Below, one piece after another: positions 46,742 to 56,663 of a DNA stretch of 64,000 bases. Position 1 is the first letter of the stretch, and each line of letters begins with the position of its first letter. The stretch covers positions 4,626,001 to 4,690,000 of the forward strand of contig NZ_CP085442.1 in NCBI RefSeq assembly GCF_023824195.1, given 5' to 3'. A program made the position numbers and the translations under genes. This DNA comes from Priestia megaterium (GTDB taxonomy: Bacteria; Bacillota; Bacilli; Bacillales; Bacillaceae_H). The notes beneath the pieces are model-generated. The model saw nothing but the letters and a program-made list of their open reading frames with translations, did not search any database and was not told the origin of the DNA.

Positions 46742-47422
46742 TTAAAAATCCAACCCTTCTCCAGCTTTCAACACTTTTCCTTCAATACCAGATAAAGACT
46801 CAACAAATTGATGAGGATCTTGCTTAATTACAGGAAATGTATTGTAGTGAATTGGCACAACAAGCTTTGCCTGCACCCATTCCGCTGCGATAGCCGCATC
46901 TTCAGGTCCCATTGTAAAGTTATCTCCAATTGGAAGAAATGCTACGTCAGGCTCATGGCGACCAATTAACTTTAAATCAGAAAATAAAGCCGTATCTCCA
47001 GCATGATAAATTGTCTTTCCTTCAATCGTTAAAAGCAAGCCAGCCGGCATTCCTGTATAAATAATTTTTTCATTATTCTCTGTATAACTTGAACCGTGGA
47101 AAGCTTGTGTCAATTTCACCGTGCCAAAATCAAATGTATAGGCTCCGCCTATGCTCATTGGGTGTACGTTTAAGCCTTGCCAGCTAAGATATGTAGCTAA
47201 TTCTGCTACTGCCACAACAAGTGCACCGCTGCGCTTAGCAATTTCAACCGTGTCGCCTACATGATCATTATGGCCATGAGTCAGTAAAATCACATCTGCT
47301 TTTACATCTTCAGCATTTAAATCTGTTAATTCATTTCCAGTGATAAACGGGTCAATTAAAATTGTTTTTCCTTTTGTTTCAATTTTAACAATAGAATGTC
47401 CATGATAAGAAACGTGCATCAT
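46742..47422 (-). CDS. ytkL: Metal-dependent hydrolase, UPF0173 (YtkL)
   Basis: This metallo-beta-lactamase-fold hydrolase (226 aa) has the metal motif in [17 protein letters not shown], with further ligands in [15 protein letters not shown] and the C-terminal His in [17 protein letters not shown]. Substrate unknown. Two adjacent ATGs exist (47422, 47419), with AAGGAG 7 or 10 nt away; the first is used. Confidence 0.92.
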   Translation of the reverse strand: MMHVSYHGHSIVKIETKGKTILIDPFITGNELTDLNAEDVKADVILLTHGHNDHVGDTVEIAKRSGALVVAVAELATYLSWQGLNVHPMSIGGAYTFDFGTVKLTQAFHGSSYTENNEKIIYTGMPAGLLLTIEGKTIYHAGDTALFSDLKLIGRHEPDVAFLPIGDNFTMGPEDAAIAAEWVQAKLVVPIHYNTFPVIKQDPHQFVESLSGIEGKVLKAGEGLDF

Positions 47423-47532
47423 TTATTCTCTCCTTTTACACTAACCTTTTCTATATTCTACCCGTCTGTTTTAGTTACAAAACAAGTGAATACGCGGCTA
47501 TCATATCACAAACTGCGCAAAAACATGCCTTA

Positions 47533-48654
47533 TTATGCTTGCTCTAATAAAGTTGTTGCATCAGCGTAAGTTAGACCGTGTGCATCTGCCACAGCCGCGT
47601 AAGTGACAAACCCATTTAGGGTGTTGATGCCTTGAAGAAGGGAAGGGTTTTTTAAGCACGCTTTTTTATATCCCTGACTTGCTATTTGCAGAGCATAAGG
47701 CACCGTTACGTTGGTCAGTGCTAAGGTCGACGTGCGGGGAACAGCTCCTGGCATATTAGCAACAGCATAATGCAAGACCTCATGCTTCGAATAAGTCGGG
47801 TTATCGTGAGTGGTAATGCGATCAGTTGTTTCAAAAATCCCGCCTTGATCAATAGCAATATCAACCACAACGGACCCTTTTGACATCGTTTGAACCATTT
47901 CCTCGGTGACAAGCTTTGGCGCTTTAGCTCCGGGTATGAGAACCGCTCCTATCACTAAATCTGACTCTTTTACAGATTGTGCGATATTGTAGTGATTTGA
48001 CATTAATGTCGTCACTTCTTTACCAAATAAATCATCAAGCTGGCGAAGGCGATCAGCGTTTAAATCAATTATTGTAACATCAGCCCCTAATCCGACCGCA
48101 ATTTTAGCAGCGTTGGTCCCTGCTACTCCTCCTCCAATAATCGTTACTTTTCCTCTTTGCACGCCTGGAACTCCACTTAATAAAATCCCTTTGCCACCTT
48201 TGGTTTTCTCCAAAAATTGAGCTCCAATCTGAGAAGACATTCTTCCTGCAACTTCGCTCATCGGCGTTAACAGAGGCAAGCTTTTGTTTGGAAGCTGTAC
48301 AGTTTCATAAGCGATGCCTACCACCTTTTTATCAATCAATGCTTTCGTTAATGCTTCTTCAGCTGCCAAATGTAAATACGTAAACAAAATAAGTCCTTCA
48401 CGAAAATATCCGTATTCTTCTGAAATCGGTTCTTTTACTTTCATAACCATTTCAGCATCCCACGCTTCTTTTGCAGTATTTACAATAGAAGCTCCTGCAT
48501 TTGTGTAATCTTCATCATGGAATCCAGAGCCTTCTCCTGCCTGTGTTTCAATATATACATCATGCCCACCGTTAACTAAAGCTGTAACACCAGCTGGAGT
48601 AATAGCCACGCGATTTTCATTGTTTTTTACTTCTTTCGGCACTCCAATTTTCAC
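47533..48654 (-). CDS. ald: Alanine dehydrogenase
   Basis: Ald (373 aa) reversibly deaminates L-alanine to pyruvate with NAD. The start [23 protein letters not shown], the catalytic His region [15 protein letters not shown], the Rossmann motif [28 protein letters not shown] and the [12 protein letters not shown] segment are diagnostic. It starts with GTG, 6 nt after GAGGG. Ald is needed for sporulation and growth on alanine in B. subtilis. Its leader contains an intrinsic terminator that could be regulated. Confidence 0.97.
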   Translation of the reverse strand: MKIGVPKEVKNNENRVAITPAGVTALVNGGHDVYIETQAGEGSGFHDEDYTNAGASIVNTAKEAWDAEMVMKVKEPISEEYGYFREGLILFTYLHLAAEEALTKALIDKKVVGIAYETVQLPNKSLPLLTPMSEVAGRMSSQIGAQFLEKTKGGKGILLSGVPGVQRGKVTIIGGGVAGTNAAKIAVGLGADVTIIDLNADRLRQLDDLFGKEVTTLMSNHYNIAQSVKESDLVIGAVLIPGAKAPKLVTEEMVQTMSKGSVVVDIAIDQGGIFETTDRITTHDNPTYSKHEVLHYAVANMPGAVPRTSTLALTNVTVPYALQIASQGYKKACLKNPSLLQGINTLNGFVTYAAVADAHGLTYADATTLLEQA

Positions 48655-48689
48655 CTTTATCCCTCTTTTCTTATATCAGTGATTAACTG

Positions 48690-48795
48690 AAAAAAGAACG
48701 CCATACCAAATCCTTTAGAAAACCGGATTTACTATGACGTTACCTTTCGATAGAGCTCAGCATAATCCTGCTTTTCTTAGTCTATATACAGTATA
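48690..48795 (-). promoter_or_regulatory. ald leader with terminator/antiterminator choice
   Basis: A 16-of-17-bp hairpin (48697-48713 with 48725-48741) followed by TTTTTT forms an intrinsic terminator about 40 nt upstream of ald. Its 5' arm can instead pair with GGATTATG (48761-48768) to form an antiterminator helix closing a small GAAA-loop hairpin (CTATC-GAAA-GGTA). A -10-like TATACT (48790-48795) lies upstream. A seven-codon ORF, MLSSIER (48740-48763), ends at the start of the terminator arm. Confidence 0.65.
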
Positions 48796-48804
48796 TGCAT
48801 GTAG

Positions 48805-48972
48805 TTATTCATATAGTTCGTTATCACTCTGTGCTTCTGGATTTTCAACCACAGAAGCCATAGCATCGCCAATGACGCCGCTTGAATAAGAATCCATTAG
48901 CTGTCTTGATGTCTCTTTTTCTCCTTCAAAATCATATTCATATACATGATGCGGATGTTTTTTGTCTTTCAT
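48805..48972 (-). CDS. Small hypothetical protein, 55 aa
   Basis: This short ORF starts MKDKKHPHHVYEYDFEGEKE and ends with NPEAQSDNELYE. It has a good ribosome binding site (AAAGGAG, 9-10 nt before the ATG). It is hydrophilic and acidic with no membrane segment. The middle (ETSRQLMDSYSSGVIGD) loosely resembles DUF4025/YozQ-like small proteins, but I am not sure. It is the gene immediately upstream of the ald leader. Confidence 0.65.
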   Translation of the reverse strand: MKDKKHPHHVYEYDFEGEKETSRQLMDSYSSGVIGDAMASVVENPEAQSDNELYE

Positions 48973-49093
48973 ATGTCACTTCTCCTTTTTCACTCTATTT
49001 TCTTTACGAATGTGAACTTTACTTCATAATCCCTTACATGATCTTTTCTATTTTCTTCTTAAATGCTCTAGTTATACCATTTATCTCACATCA

Positions 49094-49129
49094 AAAAACG
49101 CCCGCAGATTTTTCTGCGGACGTTTTGAT
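49094..49129 (-). terminator. Terminator of argGH
   Basis: AAAACGTCCGCAGA pairs with TCTGCGGGCGTTTT, followed by T residues on the minus strand, just after argH. Confidence 0.9.
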
Positions 49130-49136
49130 AACTTTT

Positions 49137-50525
49137 TTATATCGATGTTTTTTCGTGCAATTCATCTTTAGCTAGCTGAATTGCTTTTTTCACTTGTTCA
49201 AACCCTGTTCCTCCCGCGCTATTGCGGCGATTAACAGCTGTTTTTGGACTTAATACATGATAGATGTCTTCCTCGAATAAATCTGACGCTTCCTTATATT
49301 GCTCAAGCGGCAAATCCATTAGGTAGATATTTTTCTGAATGCAAACGAGAACCAGTTTCCCGACCACTTCATGTGCTTCACGAAACGGCATGCCTTTTGA
49401 AGCAAGATAGTCAGCTAACTCCGTTGCATTTGAAAAATCTTGTTTCGTAGCTTTTTCCATAACATTTGTTTTTACTGTCATTGTTTCAATCATGCCAGCA
49501 AAAATGGTCAAACAGCCTTCAATCGTTGTAACCGTATCGAACATGCCTTCTTTATCTTCTTGCAAGTCTTTGTTGTATGTTAAAGGCGTGCCTTTTAACA
49601 CAGTCAATAGGCTAAATAAATGACCATATACTCGTCCTGTTTTACCACGAATTAACTCCGCCATATCAGGATTTTTCTTTTGAGGCATAATACTGCTGCC
49701 CGTTGCGTACGTATCATCCATTTCAACAAATTGAAATTCTTGACTAGACCATAAAATTAACTCTTCACAAAAACGAGATAAATGCATCATTAAAATAGAA
49801 CTGTTGCTTAAAAACTCTAAAATAAAGTCACGATCGCTGACAGCATCCATACTGTTTTGATAAATCCCATTAAAGCCTAAAAGCTCCGCGCTATAATGAC
49901 GATCAATCGGGAATGTTGTACCAGCTAAAGCTCCTGCTCCTAAAGGAGATAAATCAATACGCTTCAGCGATTCCGCATAACGTTCAGCATCGCGCTTGAA
50001 CATTGAAACATAAGCCATTAAATGATGAGCAAAAGAAACCGGCTGCGCGCGCTGTAAATGTGTGTAGCCTGGAAAAATGGTTTCAACATGCTGATCTGCT
50101 TTTGTAAGCAATACATCTTCTAGATTTTCAATCAGCCCTACAATTTGCTGAACATGCTTTTTTAAATATAAGTGCATATCTGTAGCAACTTGATCATTAC
50201 GGCTTCGACCCGTATGAAGCTTTCCTCCAACCGGACCAATTTCATCAATTAATAACTTTTCTAAATTCAAATGAATATCTTCATATTGAGCAGAAAATGT
50301 TAATTCTTTCTTCTTAGCTTTTTCAAGCAGTGTTTGAAGGCCTTTTTTAATTTGTGACGCTTCATCTCCAGAAAGAATACTGCATTTCTCAAGCATTGTT
50401 ACATGTGCTAAACTGCCTTCAATATCTTCTTCTACAAGATGCTGATCAAATGAAATCGACGCACCGAACTCGTCAATCCATTGTTCAGGGCGTTTCGTAA
50501 AACGCCCTCCCCAAAGTTTGGTCAT
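49137..50525 (-). CDS. argH: Argininosuccinate lyase
   Basis: ArgH (462 aa) cleaves argininosuccinate to arginine and fumarate. The start [40 protein letters not shown], the [17 protein letters not shown] region and the superfamily signature [25 protein letters not shown] (catalytic Ser loop) are intact. The ATG overlaps the argG stop as ATGA, and GAAGGTGA lies upstream. It is cotranscribed with argG. Confidence 0.97.
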   Translation of the reverse strand: MTKLWGGRFTKRPEQWIDEFGASISFDQHLVEEDIEGSLAHVTMLEKCSILSGDEASQIKKGLQTLLEKAKKKELTFSAQYEDIHLNLEKLLIDEIGPVGGKLHTGRSRNDQVATDMHLYLKKHVQQIVGLIENLEDVLLTKADQHVETIFPGYTHLQRAQPVSFAHHLMAYVSMFKRDAERYAESLKRIDLSPLGAGALAGTTFPIDRHYSAELLGFNGIYQNSMDAVSDRDFILEFLSNSSILMMHLSRFCEELILWSSQEFQFVEMDDTYATGSSIMPQKKNPDMAELIRGKTGRVYGHLFSLLTVLKGTPLTYNKDLQEDKEGMFDTVTTIEGCLTIFAGMIETMTVKTNVMEKATKQDFSNATELADYLASKGMPFREAHEVVGKLVLVCIQKNIYLMDLPLEQYKEASDLFEEDIYHVLSPKTAVNRRNSAGGTGFEQVKKAIQLAKDELHEKTSI

Positions 50526-51733
50526 ACCGTTGTCACCTTCTTTTGATTTACCATGCTGCTCACTTGTGTTGGAAGTCCCCATAATGAGATGAAACCAACT
50601 GCTGCATTGTGATCAAATTCATCTTCTTTTGTATATGTTGCAAGTTTTTCATTGTATAAAGAATTAGGAGATTTACGTCCTTCTACGATAGCATGCCCTT
50701 TAAATAGTTTTACTCTCACTGTTCCGTTCACATATTGCTGCGTATCTTTTAAGAATGCAAGCAGTGAATTTGTTAATGGAGAGAACCATAAACCTTCATA
50801 GATAACTTCTGTTAATTTTTTCTCAATCACTGGTTTGAAGTGCGCTACTTCTTTCACTAATGTTAAATCTTCAAGCTCTTTGTGTGCTTTAATTAATGTC
50901 ATAGCAGCTGGACACTCATATACTTCACGTGATTTAATTCCCACAAGACGGTTTTCTACATGATCAATACGTCCGACTCCGTGCTTACCTGCAATTTCAT
51001 TCAATTCTAGAATTAACTGAGCTAGCGTGTAAGATTGACCGTTTAATGATACTGGAACACCTTCAACGAATTCAATTTCTACTACATCCGCTGTGTCTGG
51101 AGTGTTTTCAAGAGAAGCCGTTAGGTCATATGCTTCTTCAGGTGGAGCTGCCCAAGGATCTTCAAGAACGCCACACTCGTTACTTCTTCCCCATAAATTT
51201 TGGTCAATTGAAAATGGGCTGTCTAAGTTAATTGGAATTGGAATATTCTTTTCTTTTGCATACTCGATTTCTTCTTCACGAGACCATTTCCAGTCACGAA
51301 CAGGAGCTAAAACTTCTAAGTGTGGATTTAATGCTTTAATTGATACTTCGAAACGCACTTGGTCATTTCCTTTTCCCGTACATCCATGTGCGACAGCTAC
51401 TGCATTTTCTTGTTCTGCTACTTCTACAAGCTTTTTAGCGATTAGCGGTCTAGATAGTGCAGATACTAATGGATATTTTCCTTCATATAATGTGTGTGCT
51501 TGAAGTGCTGCTAACGCAAATGTATTGGCATATTCTTCTTTTGCATCAATCACATATGATGATACCGCTCCAACTGTTAATGCTTTTTCTTTAACGAATT
51601 TTAAATCTTTTCCTTCGCCTACATCTAAACAGCAAGCTACCACATCGTACCCTTTTTCCTGTAACCATTTAATTGCAACTGATGTATCTAAACCTCCAGA
51701 ATATGCTAAAACAACTTTTGGATTACTCATCAT
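50522..51733 (-). CDS. argG: Argininosuccinate synthase
   Basis: ArgG (403 aa) joins citrulline and aspartate using ATP. It has the PP-loop [18 protein letters not shown] at 6-23, [17 protein letters not shown], and the substrate-site stretch [20 protein letters not shown]. Two adjacent ATGs (51733, 51730) follow AGGAGG at 5 and 8 nt; either could be used. The upstream region contains arginine-box-like sequences consistent with AhrC/ArgR control. Confidence 0.97.
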   Translation of the reverse strand: MMSNPKVVLAYSGGLDTSVAIKWLQEKGYDVVACCLDVGEGKDLKFVKEKALTVGAVSSYVIDAKEEYANTFALAALQAHTLYEGKYPLVSALSRPLIAKKLVEVAEQENAVAVAHGCTGKGNDQVRFEVSIKALNPHLEVLAPVRDWKWSREEEIEYAKEKNIPIPINLDSPFSIDQNLWGRSNECGVLEDPWAAPPEEAYDLTASLENTPDTADVVEIEFVEGVPVSLNGQSYTLAQLILELNEIAGKHGVGRIDHVENRLVGIKSREVYECPAAMTLIKAHKELEDLTLVKEVAHFKPVIEKKLTEVIYEGLWFSPLTNSLLAFLKDTQQYVNGTVRVKLFKGHAIVEGRKSPNSLYNEKLATYTKEDEFDHNAAVGFISLWGLPTQVSSMVNQKKVTTV

Positions 51734-52044
51734 CTATTCCTCCTACAAATTATATATATATTAATACAACCGTTTTAATTTTTATTCATTTAATCTACTA
51801 TTACTTTAACAACTTTTTAATCTATTTTCAATAGTTATTCAAAAAAAAGTATATAAATTCACATTTATTTTAATTTAATAGGGTAAAATCTCTTAAAATA
51901 CTGTAAAAATAGACATGAATGAATATTCCTTCCTGAAATACTGTGTATATTTATATGCATAAATCAAGTATAAATGATTTATTTTTCACTTACAGTAGCT
52001 CTGGCTTTTGTCATTGTATAAAATGGAAGGGAAGAGGTGAAAAA
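51734..52044. promoter_or_regulatory. argG upstream region with ARG-box-like sites
   Basis: AATGAATAAAAATT (minus strand, 51777-51790) resembles the core of the ARG box (CATGAATAAAAATTCAAG), and CATGAATGAATATTC (51914-51928, plus strand) is a second, more degenerate match. The region is divergent between argG and the 104-aa gene. I see no further gene in it and no unambiguous promoter. Confidence 0.55.
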
Positions 52045-52359
52045 ATGGAGCGCTTTTTTACTTATGACAACAGACTCGGTATAAAAATTCCTGCTCTTGA
52101 AAGAGAATGGACATTCTATTCTGAAAAAGTTCAGCAGGATATCCTCCTAACATGGGAATCCATTCGTGGGCAGATTCCAGACAAAATTCAATCTTTAGAA
52201 AAGAGTATTAATCAAAAACAAGCGGCGTTAGAAGATGAGACTAATTTTATCCGCTCCTGTGAATTAAATAGCGAGATAGGAGAACTTGCTTCTATTATTA
52301 ATGATTTGTGGATTTGGTATCGAACAAATGAGGAAATATCAAAAAAAGTTCACGGATAG
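52045..52359 (+). CDS. Hypothetical protein with coiled coil
   Basis: I do not recognise this 104-aa cytosolic protein. It begins MERFFTYDNRLGIKIPALEREW; a helical coiled-coil stretch follows (about 35-80, QIPDKIQSLEKSINQKQAALEDE). The ATG at 52045 follows GAAGAGGTGA at proper distance; the longer frame from 51943 has no ribosome binding site. It is divergent from argG and shares a terminator with the EcsC-family gene. Confidence 0.72.
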   Translation: MERFFTYDNRLGIKIPALEREWTFYSEKVQQDILLTWESIRGQIPDKIQSLEKSINQKQAALEDETNFIRSCELNSEIGELASIINDLWIWYRTNEEISKKVHG

Positions 52360-52362
52360 ACA

Positions 52363-52404
52363 AAAAAAACGAGTCTCATGAAAAATTAATGAGACTCGTT
52401 TTTC
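52363..52404. terminator. Bidirectional terminator
   Basis: AAAACGAGTCTCAT pairs with ATGAGACTCGTTTT around a short AT loop, between the convergent 104-aa and EcsC-family genes. Confidence 0.92.
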
Positions 52405-53231
52405 TTATCCAGCAAATAGCGGTATTGGTAAAAGCGCTTCGCATAATCTGTCACTTGTTTGGCCATTCGATAATTCATCCCTCCACCAACCATCATACTC
52501 ACAATTGGCAAACGATTATAAACTTTTCGCTTCGCAGCAAATATAGCTAGCGTTTTCCCAATTTGCACAACGATTTTTTGCAGCCACGTTTTATCTACAA
52601 TTTGATCAACACCTTCATAAAAATACGGGTCAAAGTCTTGGCTTAACTCACTCTTTAATTGATGCCACCCCTCAGCCTGAAGGTGTCTAGGTAACGTTGC
52701 TGCATGGAAAACTTTTAGCGTTAGCATAAGTTCTGAAGGAGTCTGGATATGATAGCCGTAGCTCATTGCTGCCTGTTGCACCGCTTGAATATTCATGCAT
52801 AAAACAGCGGGTATATCAATACCGACTAGCAGCGATTGTCCGGTTCCTGAAAGTGCTCCTTGACTCAGCGCATACAACCGAAGCTTGGCCATTTGCTGTT
52901 CGCATATATAAGAAAGCTGATCTACTTGAAGGGAATTCATTTCTGACAGATCTGTGATATCTTCTTTGAATACACGGGCAGTTTCAATAATTCGTTTTGT
53001 CGCTTGAGTTTGCATTTCCGTACCTTGAATTAATGCAGTTAACTGAAAGAGTCCCTCATCAATTTTATGTAAATAGGTCTCACGAACAAAAGCAGGAATT
53101 AAGTTAAGCCCTTTTTCTAACCACTCTTCGTACAATAACTCCATCTCAGTTGCTTCTACGCTCTGTAAGCTCTCTTCCCATTTATAGATTTCTTCTAAAA
53201 GCTGTTCTTCGCGATTCGTTAGTATCATCAT
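52386..53231 (-). CDS. EcsC family protein
   Basis: This protein (281 aa) matches the EcsC family. The central segment (about 120-160, QGALSGTGQSLLVGIDIPAVLCMNIQAVQQAAMSYGY) and the C-terminal region (LPIVSMMVGGGMNYRMAKQVTDYAKRFYQYRYL) are the typical family blocks. The molecular function is unknown; the family name comes from the third gene of the B. subtilis ecs ABC transporter operon, but no transporter is adjacent. Start: two ATGs in a row after AAAGGGTGA. Confidence 0.82.
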   Translation of the reverse strand: MMILTNREEQLLEEIYKWEESLQSVEATEMELLYEEWLEKGLNLIPAFVRETYLHKIDEGLFQLTALIQGTEMQTQATKRIIETARVFKEDITDLSEMNSLQVDQLSYICEQQMAKLRLYALSQGALSGTGQSLLVGIDIPAVLCMNIQAVQQAAMSYGYHIQTPSELMLTLKVFHAATLPRHLQAEGWHQLKSELSQDFDPYFYEGVDQIVDKTWLQKIVVQIGKTLAIFAAKRKVYNRLPIVSMMVGGGMNYRMAKQVTDYAKRFYQYRYLLDKKNESH

Positions 53232-53365
53232 GTCACCCTTTCAAGAAATAAGTAGTTTTATTTTTATTATAACAAATAATGCATCCGTTACATTTTGCTT
53301 CCTATATTATTTCTTTCTTCTATACGTTGTAAACCTTCTTTCAACCGTCAGCTATTTACGCTATA

Positions 53366-53404
53366 TAAAAAAGCTGATTTCCTAACAAGGAAATCAGCTT
53401 TTCG
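53366..53404 (-). terminator. Terminator of ackA
   Basis: AAAAGCTGATTTCCTT pairs with AGGAAATCAGCTTTTTT, ending in a T run. Confidence 0.92.
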
Positions 53405-53459
53405 TTAGTTTGCCTGACAATTTATGAGAATTCATGCATTGAAGAGGCACTTTATGAAC

Positions 53460-54650
53460 TTAAATATTCGCTAAACGAGTAACGTCACGTGCAATCATAA
53501 CTTCTTCGTCTGTAGGAATAACCATAACTTTAACTGGAGAATGAGGGTAGCTAATAAATGCTTCTTCTCCTTGTACACTATTTAAAGCTGGATCCCAATA
53601 AACGCCCATGAACTCTAAACCGCGAAGAACGCGAGCACGTACAACATCACTGTTTTCTCCAATACCTGCTGTGAAGATGATTGCATCTACACCAGACATA
53701 CGAGCAGCATAAGAACCGATATATTTATGAATACGGCTAGCAAATACTTCAAGTGCTGTTTCAGCGCGTTCATTGCCTTCAGCGCTTGCTTTGATTAGAT
53801 CGCGTAGGTCACTAGAAATACCAGATACACCTAAAAGACCACTTTCTTTATTTAATACATTTAATACTTCGTCAGCAGTTTTTCCTGTTTTCTCCATAAT
53901 AAATGGAATTAATGCAGGGTCAATGTTACCTGAACGAGTTCCCATTGCTACACCAGCTAATGGTGTGAAACCCATTGATGTGTCAATTGACTTGCCGCCT
54001 TCAATTGCAGCGATACTTGCACCGTTACCTAAGTGACAAGAAATTAAGCGCAATTGTTCGATTGGACGGCCAAGAAGCTCAGCTGCACGCTCAGAAACAT
54101 ATTTATGAGATGTGCCGTGGAAACCGTATTTACGAACGCCATACTTTTCATAGTACTCGTACGGTAAGCTGTACAAGAATGATTTTTCTGGCATTGTTTG
54201 ATGGAATGCTGTATCGAAGACTGCTACAGCTGGAACATTTGGAAGAATATCTTGGAACGCTTTAATTCCCACAATGTTTGCTGGGTTGTGAAGCGGTGCT
54301 AAATCAGATAAAGCTTCAATTTCCGCTAGTGTTTCATCTGTGATTAAAACAGAATTAGCAAATTTCTCTCCGCCGTGTACGACACGGTGACCTACACCAG
54401 TGATTTCATCGTATGATTGAATGATGTTTTGAGAAAGTAACTTTTCAACTAAAATTTTAACTGCAACAGCATGGTCAGGGATTTCTGTAATATCCGTTTG
54501 TTTTTCACCATTTACCGAGATCGTGAAAACAGCGTTATCTAAACCAATTCGTTCTACTAAACCTTTTGTTAATACCGTCTCACTTGGCATTTCAAATAAT
54601 TGAAACTTAAGTGAAGAACTGCCGGCGTTGATTGCCATGATTTTTGACAT
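53460..54650 (-). CDS. ackA: Acetate kinase
   Basis: AckA (396 aa) interconverts acetyl phosphate and acetate with ATP formation (overflow metabolism). Motifs: [15 protein letters not shown] (N-terminal ATPase fold), [56 protein letters not shown] and FTAGIGENS. In B. subtilis ackA is activated by CcpA. A cre-like element lies upstream at 54804-54817. The ATG follows AAGGAG at 10-11 nt. Confidence 0.97.
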   Translation of the reverse strand: MSKIMAINAGSSSLKFQLFEMPSETVLTKGLVERIGLDNAVFTISVNGEKQTDITEIPDHAVAVKILVEKLLSQNIIQSYDEITGVGHRVVHGGEKFANSVLITDETLAEIEALSDLAPLHNPANIVGIKAFQDILPNVPAVAVFDTAFHQTMPEKSFLYSLPYEYYEKYGVRKYGFHGTSHKYVSERAAELLGRPIEQLRLISCHLGNGASIAAIEGGKSIDTSMGFTPLAGVAMGTRSGNIDPALIPFIMEKTGKTADEVLNVLNKESGLLGVSGISSDLRDLIKASAEGNERAETALEVFASRIHKYIGSYAARMSGVDAIIFTAGIGENSDVVRARVLRGLEFMGVYWDPALNSVQGEEAFISYPHSPVKVMVIPTDEEVMIARDVTRLANI

Positions 54651-54803
54651 AAAAAAACAGCTCCTTCTTTATTATACGTGCATCATAAACATAACGAACA
54701 GAACATAAAAGTGTAATCTCTACAATATTCTATGCATTTCGACACGATTTCTATCCTTATTCATTTAATCATTCACGACAATAGATTTCAAGAGCTATAC
54801 ATC

Positions 54804-54817
54804 ATGAAAACGCTACC
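54804..54817. promoter_or_regulatory. cre-like site upstream of ackA
   Basis: TGAAAACGCTACCG matches the catabolite-responsive element consensus TGWNANCGNTNWCA with two mismatches. It is about 155 nt upstream of the ackA start codon and 30 nt from the ytxK stop, a reasonable position for CcpA activation. Confidence 0.45.
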
Positions 54818-54846
54818 GGAAAATATTCGTTATTTTCGAAAAAGAC

Positions 54847-55839
54847 TTACTTTTTATTAACGCGGAACCATTGGTCCATTTGAGCCATAATATCACTCAT
54901 TGCTTCTCGATTACTGAACTTCGGCAAATTCACAAGTAGCGCTTGATCAGGCGCTGTTACCCCTTCTCCCTGCTTTTGAAGAATGATAATACTCTTAGCA
55001 GCCTGCTCTTGTTTGAACATTGAAAGCGGCAGCTGAACGATTCCTTGAACGATTGCTTCCTCTTTTAGCAGCGGCTGTAATAAATGAGACTGTTCAGATT
55101 CGAACAAGTTATTTGGAATAAGGGCAACTACGTATCCTCCGTCTTTTACATGACGCAAGCTTTGTTCAATAAATAAGTGATGAGCATAGGTATGACCTTC
55201 TTCAGCTCTTACTTTATACTCTTTTGCCCCTTCATCGTTTGGATAATAACCAACCGGCAGGTCACAGACAACTAAATCAACAGGATCAATAAAAAGCGGC
55301 TGTAAGCTGTCTTGATTGAATAATTGAACGCCGTGCTTCTGTAAATTTGCATTTACATATGTCAATTGAAGTAATAAATCATCCACATCTACACCGTATA
55401 CGTGTTCAATTGACGCAGCGTGTGTATTTAAAATTGTTGTTAATAAGTTCCCTGCTCCTACTGCTGGATCTAAAAGCGTATATTTATCTTTTCCTGCCAT
55501 GAACTTTCCAACTAGGTAGCTGACAAATAGTCCTACAGCATCAGGCGTCATTTGATGGTTAGGCTGAACTGCTTCTTTCATGCCTTTTAAAATAGCTAGC
55601 TGATACGCTTTTCGAATAGTTTCTTTTTCAAAATGATCAAGCGTAATTGAATCGTACTCTTTTTTTAAACGTTTTTTAGTTACCTCATCTAGCTCTTCTT
55701 GTAAAATAGTTCCTTGAAACAAATTTTCTCCCGTTTCAGCTACTGCTTCTAAATATACGCAGTTTAGTTCTTTTCTTAAAATAATAGCTGTTTGATCAAT
55801 TACACCAAATAGCTTTTCCATACTAGCTAACTGACTCAT
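54847..55839 (-). CDS. ytxK: Class I SAM-dependent methyltransferase YtxK
   Basis: This protein (330 aa) resembles N6-adenine DNA methyltransferases. The SAM-binding motif is LLDPAVGAGNLLTTILN and the catalytic tetrapeptide-like segment is VVCDLPVGYYPND (DLPV in place of NPPF/Y), so classical DNA methylation is doubtful. The N-terminal helical part (1-110) is of unknown function. The ATG at 55839 follows AGGAGGCAGAAT; the longer frame from 55905 has none. It lies upstream of ackA as in B. subtilis. Confidence 0.9.
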   Translation of the reverse strand: MSQLASMEKLFGVIDQTAIILRKELNCVYLEAVAETGENLFQGTILQEELDEVTKKRLKKEYDSITLDHFEKETIRKAYQLAILKGMKEAVQPNHQMTPDAVGLFVSYLVGKFMAGKDKYTLLDPAVGAGNLLTTILNTHAASIEHVYGVDVDDLLLQLTYVNANLQKHGVQLFNQDSLQPLFIDPVDLVVCDLPVGYYPNDEGAKEYKVRAEEGHTYAHHLFIEQSLRHVKDGGYVVALIPNNLFESEQSHLLQPLLKEEAIVQGIVQLPLSMFKQEQAAKSIIILQKQGEGVTAPDQALLVNLPKFSNREAMSDIMAQMDQWFRVNKK

Positions 55840-55933
55840 ATTCTGCCTCCTGTGTAATGAAATAATATCTATATAAATGAGTAAACGTCCTATTTGGAAC
55901 ATCATATTTTATCATAAAAACTTCTTAAAACAC

Positions 55934-55971
55934 AAAGAAGGCGAAAAACATTGTTTTCCGCCTTCTGCCGA
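55934..55971 (-). terminator. Terminator of tpx
   Basis: AGAAGGCGGAAAA pairs with a TTTTTCGCCTTCT-type arm and is followed by T residues on the minus strand. Confidence 0.8.
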
Positions 55972-55986
55972 ACGCCACTGACAATC

Positions 55987-56487
55987 TTACTTAGCTGTTT
56001 TAGCTGCTTCGATTGCTGCTTCGTAGTTCGGATGCTCAGTTACTTCTGGTAAGTACTCAACATACGTTACGTTGTCATTTGAGTCTACTACAAAGATTGA
56101 ACGAGCTAATAAGCGTAATTCTTGAATAGCTACACCATATGCTTCTCCGAAAGATAAGTCGCGGTGGTCAGATAAAGTTTGAACATTATCAATGCCATTA
56201 GCACCACACCAGCGCTTTTGAGCAAACGGTAAATCTACGCTTACTGTTAATACTTTTACGTTATCTAATTTAGCTGCCTCTTCGTTGAAGCGGCGAGTTT
56301 GCGCATCACAAACTCCAGTATCAATAGAAGGAACTACACTGATTAGGCGAACAGAACCCTTTGTGCTGTCAAGCGTTACCTCTGATAAATCATTTGCTAA
56401 AACGGTAAAGTTTGGAGCCTTGTCTCCAACCTTCACTTGATTTCCTAATAATGTTACATCGTTACCTTTAAATTTAACCTTAGTCAC
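55987..56487 (-). CDS. tpx: Thiol peroxidase (atypical 2-Cys peroxiredoxin)
   Basis: Tpx (166 aa) reduces peroxides with thioredoxin. The peroxidatic Cys is in [17 protein letters not shown] (about 60) and the resolving Cys in [16 protein letters not shown] (about 94); the TxxC peroxiredoxin motif appears as TGVC. The start is GTG at 56487, 8 nt after AGGAGG. The longest frame (56553) would add 22 residues not seen in the family. Confidence 0.96.
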   Translation of the reverse strand: MTKVKFKGNDVTLLGNQVKVGDKAPNFTVLANDLSEVTLDSTKGSVRLISVVPSIDTGVCDAQTRRFNEEAAKLDNVKVLTVSVDLPFAQKRWCGANGIDNVQTLSDHRDLSFGEAYGVAIQELRLLARSIFVVDSNDNVTYVEYLPEVTEHPNYEAAIEAAKTAK

Positions 56488-56599
56488 GAATAATTCCTCC
56501 TTTAAATAAGTATGTACACTGTTCATATTAGCTTGTCTGTCTCTATATTGCAATTAAATGACATACAAAACATGGCACTCCAAGCTAGAAAACAAACCA

Positions 56600-56662
56600 A
56601 ACAAAATAAGCTTTACTTGCTTCTTTTACTATTCAAAGAAGCAAGCAAAGCTTTATTTTACA
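56600..56662 (-). terminator. Terminator of ytfI-ytfJ
   Basis: A long stem pairs AAAGCTTTGCTTGCTTCTTT with AAAGAAGCAAGTAAAGCTT, directly after the ytfJ stop, and is followed by ATTTTGTTT. Confidence 0.88.
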
Positions 56663-56663
56663 C

